A model generated the notes under the pieces. It was not told the DNA's origin and did no database searches. It saw nothing but the letters and a program-made list of their open reading frames with translations. A stretch of 64,000 nucleotides of DNA. It comes from Apostichopus japonicus. Its lineage: Eukaryota; Echinodermata; Holothuroidea; Aspidochirotida; Stichopodidae. A program made the position numbers and the translations under genes. Within the stretch, counting starts at the first letter, position 1, and every line of letters begins with the position of its first letter. The stretch is taken from NCBI RefSeq assembly GCF_037975245.1, contig NC_092577.1, positions 17,627,898-17,691,897 on the forward strand, written 5' to 3'. Positions 24,347 to 36,921 of the stretch are shown here, piece after piece.

Positions 24347-27300
24347 ATGATGGCTTTCCTCATCCCACTACCGTCTGTACCAAAGAAGAAGGCAAGTGAG
24401 GCACAGGAAGCAGAATTGAACAGCTTTACAGGATTGCCTCATTTTACTTTTTACTAAGTCACAATTCTCTAATGTTGAACTCATTGGTGTTGGATCCTAC
24501 GGAAAGGTATTCCGGGTCAAGCAAGGTTCGAAACATTACGTTGTTAAAGAACTTGCGAGCACAGGAAAAAGGGAAGCAAGTTTGTTTAAAAAGGAAGCAG
24601 CTCTACTGCAGTCACTAGCTGGACATGAAAATATTGTTCGGATTCATGGTTTCTCTTTAACCGAACATGCTATGTTATTGGGATATGAAAGCTTTGATTT
24701 CAGCAAAGTTGGTATCAGTCATGAGCCGGTGCACTGCCTGAAAGACTATTTGCAAGCTGTTGACAAGTTGAACAAATTTTCAGGATTTCATCACACTCAG
24801 TATCATCTTGCCAAGGATATTTGTGCAGGTACACGCTTTTTACACGAGAGAGGAATTGCTCACAGGGATTTGAAACCCGACAACATACTCATCAGCAACA
24901 ATCACTACGTAACCTTTCCTGACGTAGATGTCCAAATCTGGTGGGCATCGAAACCCATAACTGCTAGGTTAATAGACTTTGGAGAATCACGTTCGACACT
25001 ATTGCAAACATCGAGCCTTAATCAAACCAGCACGTCCAACTTATATCGAGGATCACCGGCGTATATGGTGCCAGAAGCTTTATTGGGAAGGGCAGACAGA
25101 GCCTCTTTATATGATCTTCAAAATATGGATCTTTGGTCATTGGGGATGACGCTATTTTCTCTTATCAACCCTGATTTGCCTTACCCATATGCTCTGGAAA
25201 TTGAAGAACGACAAGGGTGTCGAACCGTTGATGTCTTCAAAGAATGCATAGAGACAGGACTACTCCCAAAACTATGAGAGAGGTACAATCAATTCCACAA
25301 TGAAAGCTGGAAGCCCCTGACGAAACTCTTCGCCACCTCTACAAAGTTTCAACCAACGCTTCGACCGTCAGCGGACCAAGTGTTACAAGAATTATTGAAC
25401 TCTCACGTAAAAGTTCAGTCCCTCCTTGTCAGTCAGGCGAGTGTGACAGACGCAGTTGATGAGGCATACGCAAAAGGGGATATGTCTGATCCGACTGACC
25501 ATTTTCAACAGACATTGAATGCCTGCTCATTTTTGTCCTTGTTGATTGCAGACAGAGCTACTTCTTCCACAGACGAGACCCTCAATCTTTCTGCTATCAT
25601 GCAAGACTTGATACTGAATTTTCCGAAGATCTCACGAAAGGTACTACAGTATAGACGAAGCTTACGCTGTCCTTCTGTCACAAGGGTTGATTAAACCAAA
25701 GGAGTTTGAGCTACACATAGTTTGCAAACAGGAACAAACTGTCTCAGAGGCAAAGGATACGTTGTGCCAGACGTTGGCCAAGCTGCTTGAGTTGTACGGC
25801 AAAAATCCCTTTGCTGCATTATATATGTGTCCCCCTTACATATTTACCATTTGCAAACCTCACAAAGGTGATCTCTCGATAGTAGATACCCATCCAATTG
25901 GAGAGTTATACAGTGGGAGTGATACAGCTGGTGTTATAAGTGGAGCAAACAAGGAAACGTGTGTTTCCTCGTTATGTTGTTGGCTATTCAAGAGGATGGG
26001 GTGCAAGGGAAATGTTACTCAAGAGCTTTCAGTGATGAAATCATCACAAGATATACTACCAACGCAGATGTCAATGACATCTGACTCGGTCCTTAGTGAA
26101 ATCAAGTTAGAAGACCTTCCCATCGACGATGAACATCAGAATATCTCATTTGACGAGATGCAACTGGGAATGATGCTATTCAGACAGACGATCCGGAGGT
26201 TATCCACAGTGAAGGAAACACTATTGGTTTATCCATCTGCGAAATTCTGAATGAAAAAGAGGACAATGAAGAAGAAGACGTTCCATGTAAACGGAGAAAA
26301 CTAGCTGTTACTAGTAATACGGAGGAGTCTTCAGAAAGTATCCTCATTGGAGGAAATCATAAGAAAGTATCGAACACATCATGGTCGTCACTGAATGCCT
26401 CCCTGTCAATTTCATATAGCGATGAAGAACCATCACAAAAAGGAACAGCTGAAAGCTCATCGATAAACGGCCATGTGTCTATTGGTAGTGGTCATTATTT
26501 CTGCGACGATTCACATTGGCATATGGACCGAGAAATTCCAGTGTTTCAGTTGAAAAACAAAGTTCCTCACGCGACTAATGACTTGTTCAATTTAATTTTT
26601 GATCAAGAACGCCATGTGGACAAGAAATGTTCCCGGAGGCCATTGTGTGTGCGCCAAGATGCGATTTTCTTACTTGATCTCAAACATATTGACCATAAAG
26701 ACATAAGAGCGGATGGAAATGGTACGTATGCTAAAGAGCTCCGGCATTACCGTTGGGTCGTGAAGTATAAGAATGGGAAAACACGGAGGGTCCAAATGTC
26801 TGCTGGAAGGACAAAAGATTATATTCTGCAAGATGATGAATATTTTCTATACTGGAATACTTACAGCATACCCAAACATGGACTTAGACGACAAATGAAC
26901 TGGATCATCAACAGAAATGGGGCAATGGTTAATGATGTTGCCTTTGTACAATATACATTGCCTGCGCACGTGACCGCAGTACACTTCATACCAGAGGGTC
27001 ACGGAAACAGTAAAACCAATAAATCATTCTCTGGTAGGTTGTCACACAGCAGTTTAGAAGCAGTCAAGAGGTTTAAAAGTACAGAGAAACCTAGTACGGT
27101 CGTTCGGGAGTTTCAAAAGAATGACCCCTTGATGAGGGATCCGTGTTCCCTTCCTTCCCCCAAGTCAGTGTACAACTGCCGATACAGACAGAGTTCTCAG
27201 GATCCTCTACAAGATATTTTTGATTTCAACGAAGAACTACCGCGAGGTGCCCTAATTGGTCACCATGGGTATCCTGGGATAACTCTTGTTTTCCAAACAG

Positions 27301-28969
27301 AAAACATGAAAAACAATGCTCGTTTTCTTGAAGACGGGGCTGTTTTGGAAGTCGATACTACATTTGGTCAGCATAACTTTTATGTGACAATAATTGCTAC
27401 ACAGGACAAGTCTTTGATAGGTCGGGATGGCAGGTACCCATGGGTAATGATTGCAGTGTCTTTCCACGAACAAAAGACTACATTTGTTCATGAGTTGATC
27501 GTACACGACATCGTTAGTGAAACGTTGGTTTTGAAACAGAAGAAGATCAAACCTGTAATCATTACCGATGCAGAGACGAGTATATGGAAGTCATGGAAAC
27601 CATACGGAAAGCTTCTGCGATGTTGCAATCACTTTCAACAGAAGTACTTACAGCAAGATCTGCACATCCCAAAATCACAAACTGTACAGTTTGTACATGC
27701 AGTTTTTAAGGCGGATGGCTTGATTGAATGTGAGGATCTGTCGGAGTTTGTAAAATCGTTGAGAGAAGACTTTATTCATTGGGAAACAAGCGCATTGAAC
27801 AAGGCAGATGGGTATCACAGAAAAGCCTACAGCTGGTTACTTACACGAAGTGACATGATTAGTAAACGTATATTGAAAGGCGCCCGTCGAAAAGCTGGGT
27901 ACCCGATCGAAACGAGACCTAACACAAATGGCATTGAGCAGCGTTCAATCATCGCCTAAAGCAAGTCCAAGGTGAAATGGCTGTATCCTTGGATCAATGG
28001 ACGGCGGCTTCATCGGACGCCAAAATCAAGTTCCTAGAGAAGGCAAAATGCATCGGAGTCAAGGATGCAAAGAAGAAGAAACCAATCGCATTATCAGAAA
28101 ATGCAACGGAAAACGCTTTGGAATGCACCACTTTAGATGTCATACTTCCACATGAAACTGTACAAGCCATATTTGTCCAAAGGGAAGTACCTCTTGAAAC
28201 AGTTCTTCTCATGATATCAGGGGCAGAAGATTTACTAAACACTAGGAATATGATCAGTCGTAAGCCATCGAAAAATGGGTTGCATCAGTATCTGGTCCAC
28301 TCCAAACGTAGCAGTGCATTGTACACTTGCACTGTGAATATGAGAAATGTAACATGTGATTGTCGTGGATACAAGTCAAAGACCGCGTGCATGCATAGCT
28401 TGGCTGTTGCGTACAAAGCGAACATGCTCCTTACTCACTTGGAATGGTTGAAAAGACAGCCATTAACTTCAAACAAAACTGCCCTTCTAAGCAGAAATAA
28501 ACCTGGAGTTGGGCAAAAGGGAGGGAGACCCAAAACACGTCCGAGAGCGTCAGCATCGAGAATTGAAACGGTTAGTGCTTCGGATGGGGATTACTTAGCA
28601 ACCTTCACAAAATATTATCACAACAACGAACCGTTCACAGTAATTACTAAGGAAAATGTGAGAAAGGACCGTTATAAGTGTTGGCATTGTAACCTACCGT
28701 TTGAAAATATCGTACCGGGACCACCATACAATATTGTCATTTTGCATAGAGGAGCATGGGAATATCCATTAAACAAAAATTATCCTTTTTCTCCAAGAAA
28801 AGTGTCATCTGCATACACAGACTATTACTACCATATTAAAAGAGGTTGCATAAGAGGGAGGTACAAATATTTTCTTCCACATATCTTGAGAATTTGGGAA
28901 GGACTTGTGCTCAACAAAGTTCAAAGGGAATTGCTTTACAATGAGCTTGGCTTTACCGGCTTACATTGA
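24347..28969 (+). pseudogene. Ser/Thr kinase - MULE transposase - SWIM finger gene (broken)
   Basis: The start is ATG at 24,347; the frame changes near 24,415. The kinase domain shows a glycine loop IGVGSYGKVF, a Lys in YVVKEL, catalytic loop HRDLKPDNIL, DFG in LIDFGES, and GSPAYMVPE: all key residues are present. A TGA at 25,275-25,277 interrupts the C-lobe; the same frame continues to about 25,640, where it shifts. Next is a segment with CPPYIFTICKPHKGDLSIVD and THPIG, then a frameshift near 26,155 and an acidic linker with CKRRK, a possible nuclear signal. The transposase region has Asp in EVDTTFGQHNF, Asp in IITDAETSIWKSW, CCNHF, and Glu in NTNGIEQ just before another frameshift near 27,945. 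A SWIM finger follows (CDCRGYKSKTACMHSLAVA), then a C-terminal CWHC block. The domain order suggests one ancestral protein of about 1,500 residues. Read errors could mimic some frameshifts. Confidence 0.85.
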
Positions 28970-31900
28970 TTCATAGGCTAACTAAACAATCGGCCATGCA
29001 AAATATGGTTTAGGAAGCACGTAGTCTTAGGTACAGCAGATCTGGACATTTAGGTTCATTGCAATTGATAGATAATAAGAAATTGTTCGAGGAATTTGTT
29101 TCAGCACAAAGTAAATGATAGTCCAATGTTACCCTAAAGCACGTTTAAGTCTGTTTTGGAGGGGCAGATATCCTACTAGAGATTGGAAAGAGATTGGACA
29201 ATAATGCTTCAGTAATACCCACGTTCATCGTATTATAAATGTATCCAAATATAAAGTTCTTACACTAAGCTTCGTTTAACAGAGTAATTCAGCTTCCAGT
29301 TACCTTCATTCCATGTAGATGGAGATCCGAAACTACATTTACACCAGTTTTCCAACTGATATGGTTACTATGCCTTGCTTAAACCATAACGTCTCCATTA
29401 TTTGAGTCTGCAATCTATTAAAACATGCTAAATGAAGAAATTGCTATGTAAAGGTTGATTTATAATCTATTTTCTGTTATTTTTTCGAACCTTTCGTGCA
29501 TCTTTCAGTTTTTGTTCTACAATGCTGTATTTCTGTTTCTTGTAAAGCGCATTGAGACCGTCGGTATAATGCGATATATAAAAAATTATCGTCGTCGTTG
29601 TCATCGTCGTCGTCATCATCATTTATCGAAGGTAAAACATCTGCAAGTTAATAGGTAAGTTGTCGGTTTGACCGACTCAGTTTTATGCAACCATACCCTT
29701 TCATTCACCTCTTCTTATCGAAGAAGTTCGGACACTGTCCCGGCTATAAAATTAGTGTTAACCGTTCACAACATTTCATGTTTTCTTTAAGTATGTTTTT
29801 TTTTATAGTTTCTCGTTGAAATGAAAGACATACGTGCATTCAGGTCGGCGTGTGCGTTTGTGATGGCTAGCTTGGGTACGCAATAACTCGATACGTAGAT
29901 GCTATAGAGTGATTAAACAGAACCCTATTGTTATGGTGATTATAAATGAATATTAATGAGGTCAAGGGGTTACACCTGAAAATCTTCAAAAATTTAGTTT
30001 TTCTACAACCACAAGTCCCAAATGTTATTAGGTGATGACAAGTGTGTGTGATGTATGATATATGATTCATTTAGATATAAATGTGGGGTGTGATTTCATA
30101 TAATTTCGTAATATTTAGTTCTAGTATGGGAATGACATGTTCATTATTGTCAGTATGTAAATGCGTCATAGTCAGAACAAGAACCCCGTTGTTCTCGGTG
30201 CCTATATTATGAATATTAATGAGATCACACTGTCAAATTCATTGTTCTTAAACGTGGGATGATGTTGTTAAACTTGATATATTTGCATATAAATGAGAGA
30301 ACGGCTTCAAATGATTTCGCATCATTTAGCCTGGGTACGCTATCAAATTTTCTTCCAAACAGAGTAAGGAGCAAACGAATATATTTCTCTCTATGTTGTT
30401 TGTACCTTTGGATTGAATAGGTTTGTTGATTTGCCATACAATTCGTATATAAACCGTTCTTAGGCTGCCAAATAACACTGTGAAATTTTAAACGCGTCAA
30501 TAGTAACTTCGGCACTATGCGAATCACTGTTATGGAACGCCATTTATTCAATTATTATCGGGTTGCGTGAATATATGCAGTTTAACTACATCATGTATAT
30601 ATACCTTCGCGAGTATCAACTTTCATACTTGCGAAGCAGCGAAGGTATCAAAAGAAAAGGGTCTACTATCGCGAAGGTACACAAGTAGGTATACGGGTAT
30701 ACACAAACGAAAATGAAGACACGTAGAAGTATGCACTGGCGAAAAATTCTTCATTTATAACATAGGTATTTGTTTCACAGCAAATGAACATCGATATTGT
30801 CTATTATCGTTATTTACGATCGGCCGAATTGTAGGTATGTAAAGCAATGTCGACCACTACCAATGGATAATTGCCATGCTCTTACAAGTTTTCGACATGA
30901 TTATGTTGAATTTGACATGTTGGTAGACGTAATGACATATTGTATCTTGTTTCGTCATATTCATATGGAAGTGTACAATAATGGTATCGAAGTGGACATC
31001 TATTTATTGTAGTGCACACGAGCGCTAAAGTAGCGGGATTACTAGCTCGCTCCATCATCTACATGGCTGGCTGGTGAATGTCAGCTGAACATACACAAGA
31101 TCTTCATAGCAATCTCAAATTCACAAGTTGGCTACGCAGGAAAAAAATCCAGCCCCAGATTTGCTAACAACTGTGGCGGCGAACAGTTAATTCTGCACAC
31201 GTAAAGAAAATAGATCTCCTGCAGTAACATACTACTTTGGTTCGTTATTCTGCAATTAAACAAGACAGGTAACATTTGAACGCATCTGAGTTAAAAACAT
31301 ACTGCAAAACTATTGTAAGCAACAAATGTTAATAGTATTTATCCGCAACGACTCGGTGTTATTTGGTGATCTCGTGCACGAACAGCTAGCCCGTAACTGC
31401 ATGACATTATACTACACAGTCCGCATAGTTAGTTTCCACAGCTAGCTGGTCGGTACGTAAATGGCGTATATTACGTATTTTGAATGATGATAACCAGTGC
31501 CAGGAAATCAACCAAGCAGTTTTTAATAGACTGTACAGTGTAAGATTTGTACAAGGATAGGCTATAGACCTACATTGTATTCGTTAGATTAATCGTGTAT
31601 TAGCCCTTCGGTGTAAACCACCGTATATTCGTAAATTTTCCCTAACTAGGCGAGAATACAGTAACGTTAACATGTTCAATTTGATCAATCAGTGTCCAGG
31701 ACTCAGTGTATTCTCTGTCACGTCCTGAGCAGGCGTGCGTCGTGATTGGCAGCCGTCAATGAGCGTGGTTGTGCACTTAATCTGTGGTGTTTTTAGTTAT
31801 GTTTTCGTTATAATGCAGGTACATGCTAGCTAGCTTGTTCGTGACCGAAATAACTTCAAAAGAGTTGAAGTAATAAAGACGCCTCCATTGAATATCGACA

Positions 31901-32274
31901 ACTAACTTTCACTTTTCAACAAAATGACACGTATTTGCAAATACAGATGTTCTAGCTAGTCACACTACACTTTCTGTTTCGATATTAATGGAACGTTTGA
32001 TCCCTATACAACTCATCAGAGAAGACAGTCGTACCGCTTCGGCATTTGCGGGTCGAGGAGAAAGTCAAAGTAAAATGTCATAGGATTTGTTATACCAGAA
32101 ACGCATACGCCAAAAATACTAACCATGCATGAACTTAGTTTCCTTACAAAGGAATCGACGAACCTTTAAATTCATAGGCACCAATCCCCCTCCCTCGACG
32201 CCTTTAAAGCATTTAACGTAATTCTTTACAGCTAAAAGTTCGGACGCTTTTTAGAAATACTCATATATTAGTTT
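28970..32274. other. MULE 3' interior, non-coding
   Basis: No gene is supported. A LINE/SINE 3'-end-like piece lies at 29,470-29,630. The word ATATTAATGAG recurs near 29,950 and 30,210 and, as ATATTAATGTG, at 35,665. The short open frames here lack any family features. Confidence 0.4.
29470..29630 (+). repeat. SINE or CR1-like 3' end fragment
   Basis: The stretch TTGTAAAGCGCATTGAGACC, then ATAATGCGATATATAAA and a (TCG/TCA)n tail, resembles the conserved 3' ends shared by many SINEs and CR1/L2 LINEs (GCGCTATATAAAT type). Confidence 0.5.
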
Positions 32275-32489
32275 GTGGGTAGAGGGGTTTTTAGAAATGC
32301 TTTTATGGTTGTTACTAAAATCCCCACGACCCACGACTTCTGTCAACTAAAGATAAGCGTTTCTCGGCACACTCGTGGGTCGAGGGGGTTTTAGAAATGT
32401 TTATATGGTTGTTACTATAACCCCCACGACCCACGACTTCGGTTAAACTTGACAAAAAAGTTGGGTTCGTGGGGGTTTTAGTAACAACC
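32275..32489 (-). repeat. MULE right inverted repeat
   Basis: About 215 bp, uninterrupted. Read inward (minus) it starts GGTTGTTACTAAAACCCCCA and contains two GTCGTGGGTCGTGGGG subunits separated by a CCGAGAAACGCTTATC spacer. That spacer preserves the site where the P element entered the left copy. Confidence 0.9.
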
Positions 32490-32919
32490 CAGATAAACGG
32501 CGAAAATCGCCTTCAACCTGAAGGCGAATGTCAGACTTCAGCGCCTCCAGGACTGCCTGCCAACTGGCAAATTTCCCCCTAAAAGCAACATCACATCTAT
32601 TCCTCCAAACAAGTTTTTTCACAACAGAACAAACACAAATACGCTGCAACACAGCAACAGAACAAACTGGAGGACCTACCCGATATAAAAGACAACCCTG
32701 TCCTACCGACCAGGAACGGTCTCCCGTTAAACGGTCGGTCCAGGCCTGAAACCACTCCCACAAGCTTAAAACAAAGGAACAATGCCAAAAAACATGGGCA
32801 GTACTCTCTAAGCTGTCACAGCCGGTCCTCGGGCACAGTCCATCACCCAATCGCCAATGATACCTTTTCAGATTGGTCACCAAGGCACCGTGTGCAATTC
32901 TCCAGGGAAGATCACGGAG
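32490..32919 (-). pseudogene. 5' part of the split LINE: C-terminal end of ORF2
   Basis: The minus-strand frame (about 32,928 down to 32,443) encodes NLKRYHWRLGDGLCPRTGCD and ESTAHVFWHC, a zinc-knuckle region seen at the end of many LINE ORF2 proteins. It is nearly the same as the peptide at 58,161-57,838. The copy is 5'-truncated at 32,919 and followed by target duplication CCTTTGCAATCATGC (32,920-32,934). Confidence 0.85.
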
Positions 32920-32934
32920 CCTTTGCAATCATGC

Positions 32935-33420
32935 TGGCGTGCGTGTATGTGTGTTTGCGTTTGTGACGCCCAGCTTGTAAACACGATATCTCAAGAAGGG
33001 AAACTTGGACAGTCCTCACATGTTACAAAGGAGTACGTTATTGAGTAGAAGAAGCCTGTTGTTTTTGGTGTAGGTTAAAGGTCATTTAAGGTCACCAGGG
33101 GTCAAATAGTGAAAAGCTTGTAAACATGATATCTCAACAAGCAAAGCTTGGACTAATCTCATATTTTGTATGTAAAAGTACCACATTGAGTACATGAAGC
33201 CTATTGTTTTTGGTGTAGGTCAAAGGTGATTTGGGGTCACCAGGGGTCAAATGGTGAAAAGCTTGTAAACGTGATATCTCAAGAAGCGAAGCTTGGATTT
33301 ATTGCGTTTGGTATGTAGGTTGACCACATAAAGTACAAAAAGCCTATCGTTTTTGCTGGATGTCGAAGGTCATTTAGGGTCACCAGGGGTGAACTTGTAT
33401 AAGACTTTCCATAATATACG
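32935..33420 (+). repeat. Tandem-repeat element, right part (target of the LINE)
   Basis: There are about three copies of a roughly 138-bp unit (GGTCACCAGGGGTCAAAT, GTAAACACGATATCTCAAGA, TGTTTTTGGTGTAGGT). It is the same family as 12,575-13,205, in opposite orientation. The start of the element is the 40 bp at 10,438-10,477. Confidence 0.7.
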
Positions 33421-33854
33421 GTATCTCCCATCGTCCAGCCTATAAGTAGATGACATGGGCGATTCGCCTCATAAGAATAGGAGAGCCTATTGACAATTGA
33501 AAATGATCTTATGGGCATCCGTAGATTTGAATCTGAACTCGCGACAATATCCCCATTGACTTGTACATAGCTACATACATGTGTGTGTGTAACGGTTTCC
33601 TCCTAAGGCTTGCTTGCAGACCATAGATATATAAAAGTGCTAGAGCTACTGCAACACTTCTCACTCATCCGTATGGATATTTTGCTAAAGAGTTGATGTG
33701 ATTTCGATGGAATAGTGCACTTGAATGGCGAAGCATGCCTTCTCTAGAAAATATTTGTAGTTCTGGTTGGATGTAAGTTGCACAGGTACCACGAATTTCA
33801 AACCCAGCACTGACCTAGGATGTAGGTGGTGTGGTGTAATAGATGCAGTGCAAG

Positions 33855-33990
33855 AAGCCTACTGTTTTTGGTTCCTTGCTGTAAGCAAAGGAACCTATGT
33901 AGTCAGGTCTGTGTGTGTGACCCTTTAGTTTGTATGCACGATAACTCAACAAGTGAATGATTGATCTATACCATACTTGGTGGGTGGGTG
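33855..33990 (+). repeat. Second fragment of the GGTTCCTTGC repeat family
   Basis: It begins TTTTTGGTTCCTTGCTGTAA and continues AGGAACCTATGTAGTCAGG, the same start as the reverse complement of 13,200. Confidence 0.6.
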
Positions 33991-36873
33991 GAAGTGTTTG
34001 GCGATAGTGACTGTCATGACACTGTCACGATAAATAATTGAAAAAATATCGCGATAATAACGATAAATTTTCCTTCCACATATTTCATCTAAATTAGAAG
34101 ACAATGCAGGGTGCGTCATCATTCTGGATAGTCATTGAACACTCGACAAAGTATTAAGCTTAGACTACATTGCATTTGCATTTTGCATCTTCTTGACCCC
34201 TTTTAAAATAAACAGTATTTCGAGGGTTGGAAAATCTTGGACATCGTGTAAGATAAAAAATAGGCCTACAGAAGCCGTTTTGTGCAAAAGAAAGGATTAC
34301 CGCGAACATTGTTATGTACAACTAGGAACTTTTGGAAAACATTTTCAGATCAGAGACCGCCGAAACACGAGCGGAATCCGCACGACAATTAGTGTGATAT
34401 GTACGCACACCGCATATACAGTAATCCCAGCAGCGGGAACGCTCCAAATACTACGGGGAGTCTCCCGGTCTTACAGCCGAAGTTTCCCGCCAATAAATGT
34501 TCATTGCAGTACACACTGGCCAAATTGTACACTAGCTTCCAAAAGCCGTAACGGTTCAAACATTTTCTTTTGACTTGTTGTTGAGCAACTTCTCAAAATA
34601 TCTCTTTGGTGATATCAAGCGCGGGAATCTATCAGAAATATACCCGCCATTAGGCGCATATATGTCTAGAAGACAGCAACCAAGTAGGCATATTGAACAA
34701 AATCTTCCGATAATACTTCTACGATGTTCGCAAAGTTGTTGCAGCTACTCTGGATGAAGCTTTTCATAACAACTTTACGTAAAATACCGTAACCCCCCAA
34801 ATCAAATGCTTGTGCTTGCAACAGCTTGCGTATTCTTTTGTTGAACATGAAAGCCCAAACTGTTTTGGAACATACCATTGTTCTTGACGTTGGTGTCAAA
34901 ACATTTCTTGGCCAGCTGCCAAGGAGAAACCAGGTCAAGCACCTGTGAACTTGAGATTTGTTTTCACTTCATGGAGTTGAATGTAATGTTGGCCTAGTTC
35001 TCCTACCGTAGATTTTTTAATAACCTACGACAAAGTTTAGCGTGTAGGCTAGGCTTTGCGTAACTTCCATGTTCGATCTAACTAGTCATTTTACGAACGG
35101 AACTATAATTTTCCGGTAATAGAAATAGGAAAATAAGACTTAACAAACGCTGTGACATAATTATTTTCATCCATTTGGATTACCTGCGTGTCACAGCAGT
35201 TAGTTTATGTCAACGTTTCGAACATGAATTTGTCGGCTAATTTGTTCGCTTGGTAATGGGTCCATGTCACTTTGTACTTAACAATTAAACAGTTTTGCTT
35301 GCCCTGTACACAGTCATGTCTGTATTGTATGGTGGTATCTATGTGTGCACGTGTACGTAGCGATGTGTTACAAAGGACGGGGATGTTACGAGGAGTGCTT
35401 AGACAGAAAACGCACTTGTTTTCTTTAAAAGTACTGAAGCATGGAATGCATATATCAAAAACATTTACATAAACAGAGAGATGAAAATCTTAAAACTTTT
35501 TTAAATTTCTTTAACATTTTGATGACAAGAAATTCTCGTAATTTTTTCAATCCTCCAAAAATATTGTTTGGAAAAAATCGCCATAATAAATTTCGATATA
35601 TCGCCCAACATTGGGTGGCCCATAATGAGTAGTCCAACCCAATAGGTTTTGGTGCTCATATTATAAATATTAATGTGGTCACGGTCAAATGTCAAAATCT
35701 CCAAATTTATACAAAAGATGCCTCCAAACTTTTGGGAAAATTTAGGGCTCTCAAAATGCAACCTGGATTTGGTTGCTAGGCGTGGCCGTATCCTAGTGAC
35801 AAAAGAAGTTTTTGCCCCAAATTCATCCTTTCAGACATGTGGCAAGACACCATATCAATTTCAGGTCATTCTGAGAGGGTCGACGTGGAGGCCTCTGTTC
35901 ATTTGGCATAGATTGACCCTGCACACCAAGAAGTATCAGTTATAGTATTTATGTCTTTTATATGCTTTGCCTCAATTAAGTTGTTTGTTGCACTAATAAG
36001 CACAAGTTTTGTAGTTGCAAAACTACCTCTTTTCATATTCAAGACAGTTCATCCAACTAAATCAAACAAGTGACACGGAATCTAACATTCTTTCTTCTCA
36101 TTTACTCTTTGTCATAACTTCACCATAAATGATCCTTATACAGTTTGACAGGAGTCTAAGGTCCTTCAAAAGCTTTTCTGTATTGGCCCCATGGTTAGCA
36201 ATCTAACTTAGAAGATACCATGTGACAATCATCGAGGTAATATTACCCAGCATCAACATGTCCATTAACAATGGAAAAAAGAGTGGCCGTATACTGTTTT
36301 GGAATGGCATGGCAAAAGCGATTTAGCAGACTTCAAACTGTGACTATTGTTTCTAGTTTAGGTCATTTAAATTCAACAGGTCAAAATTGTGGAAGCAATA
36401 GCTGAAGAAGGGAAGCTTGAACAAATCTCATCTTTGGTTTGTAGATGTACCATGTCAAATTTCGAAAGCTTATTATTGCTTTTCGTGGAGGTCAAAGGTC
36501 ATTTGAAGTCAAATTGTCATATCAGGACAGCCTGTGTCATGGTTAATTTATTGTTTGTCACATTTTCTCATTGTTTTTCACTGTATTACTAAGATCAAGT
36601 ATGTTGCACATCCTCACTATACATTGCGTCAGATTCATGCTGCTCATGTTACATTATCGAAACCACAATGCATTTTTGCATACTAGTTTTGCAAGCTAGT
36701 TTGCAAGCTACAGAGATCAAACTTTCATTATTTTCCATGATTGATATGTTGTGTGCTGTTATAGCATTCTCTAAGAGTATATGAATGAAACACGTTAAAC
36801 TTCAGAGTTTATTTATTATGATCTTTTCTGATTGTGTGGATATGAAAATGCCTATATCGTGTTTTTTTGGCAG

Positions 36874-36921
36874 ACAAAGATGAAACCCTCCTAGATGACA
36901 CTACAGGAACTGGAGAAAGTG
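36874..36921 (+). CDS. Candidate 48-bp exon, acidic, phase 1-1
   Basis: It follows a strong acceptor (CGTGTTTTTTTGGCAG) and ends AGTG/GTGTGT. In phase 1 it reads DKDETLLDDTTGTGES. The phase fits the zinc-module exons at 7489-8977, so it may be a downstream exon of that gene. It is too short to be certain. Confidence 0.3.

Larger units (their letters stand above)
10722..32489. mobile_element. Mutator-like (MULE) transposon carrying a kinase-transposase gene
   Basis: Both ends begin GGTTGTTACTAAAACCCCCA when read inward. The flanking 9-bp repeat CAGATAAAC (10,713-10,721 and 32,490-32,498) matches the 9-11 bp duplications known for Mutator-like elements. The inverted repeats are about 215-230 bp. 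The body holds a gene with MULE DDE motifs and a SWIM finger at 24.3-29.0 kb, which supports the superfamily call independently. Removing the P element and one copy of its duplication leaves about 13.76 kb, large for a MULE. The gene is broken, so this copy probably cannot move itself. Confidence 0.85.
10438..33420. mobile_element. Nested insertion stack: repeat, LINE, MULE, P element
   Basis: The outer layer is a dispersed tandem-repeat element (10,438-10,477 continuing at 32,935-33,420). It is split by a LINE fragment with 15-bp target duplication CCTTTGCAATCATGC (10,463-10,477; 32,920-32,934). The LINE is split by a 21,768-bp insertion with inverted repeats and 9-bp duplication CAGATAAAC. 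That insertion is in turn interrupted by a 7,999-bp P element with 8-bp duplication ACCGAGAA. Each layer has its own termini and duplication, so the order of events is fixed by the sequence. Confidence 0.9.

Noticed and set aside
10722-32489. One composite transposon with two transposases (P and MULE)
   Set aside because: The P element has its own perfect inverted repeats and 8-bp duplication inside the left MULE end, so it is a later, independent insertion.
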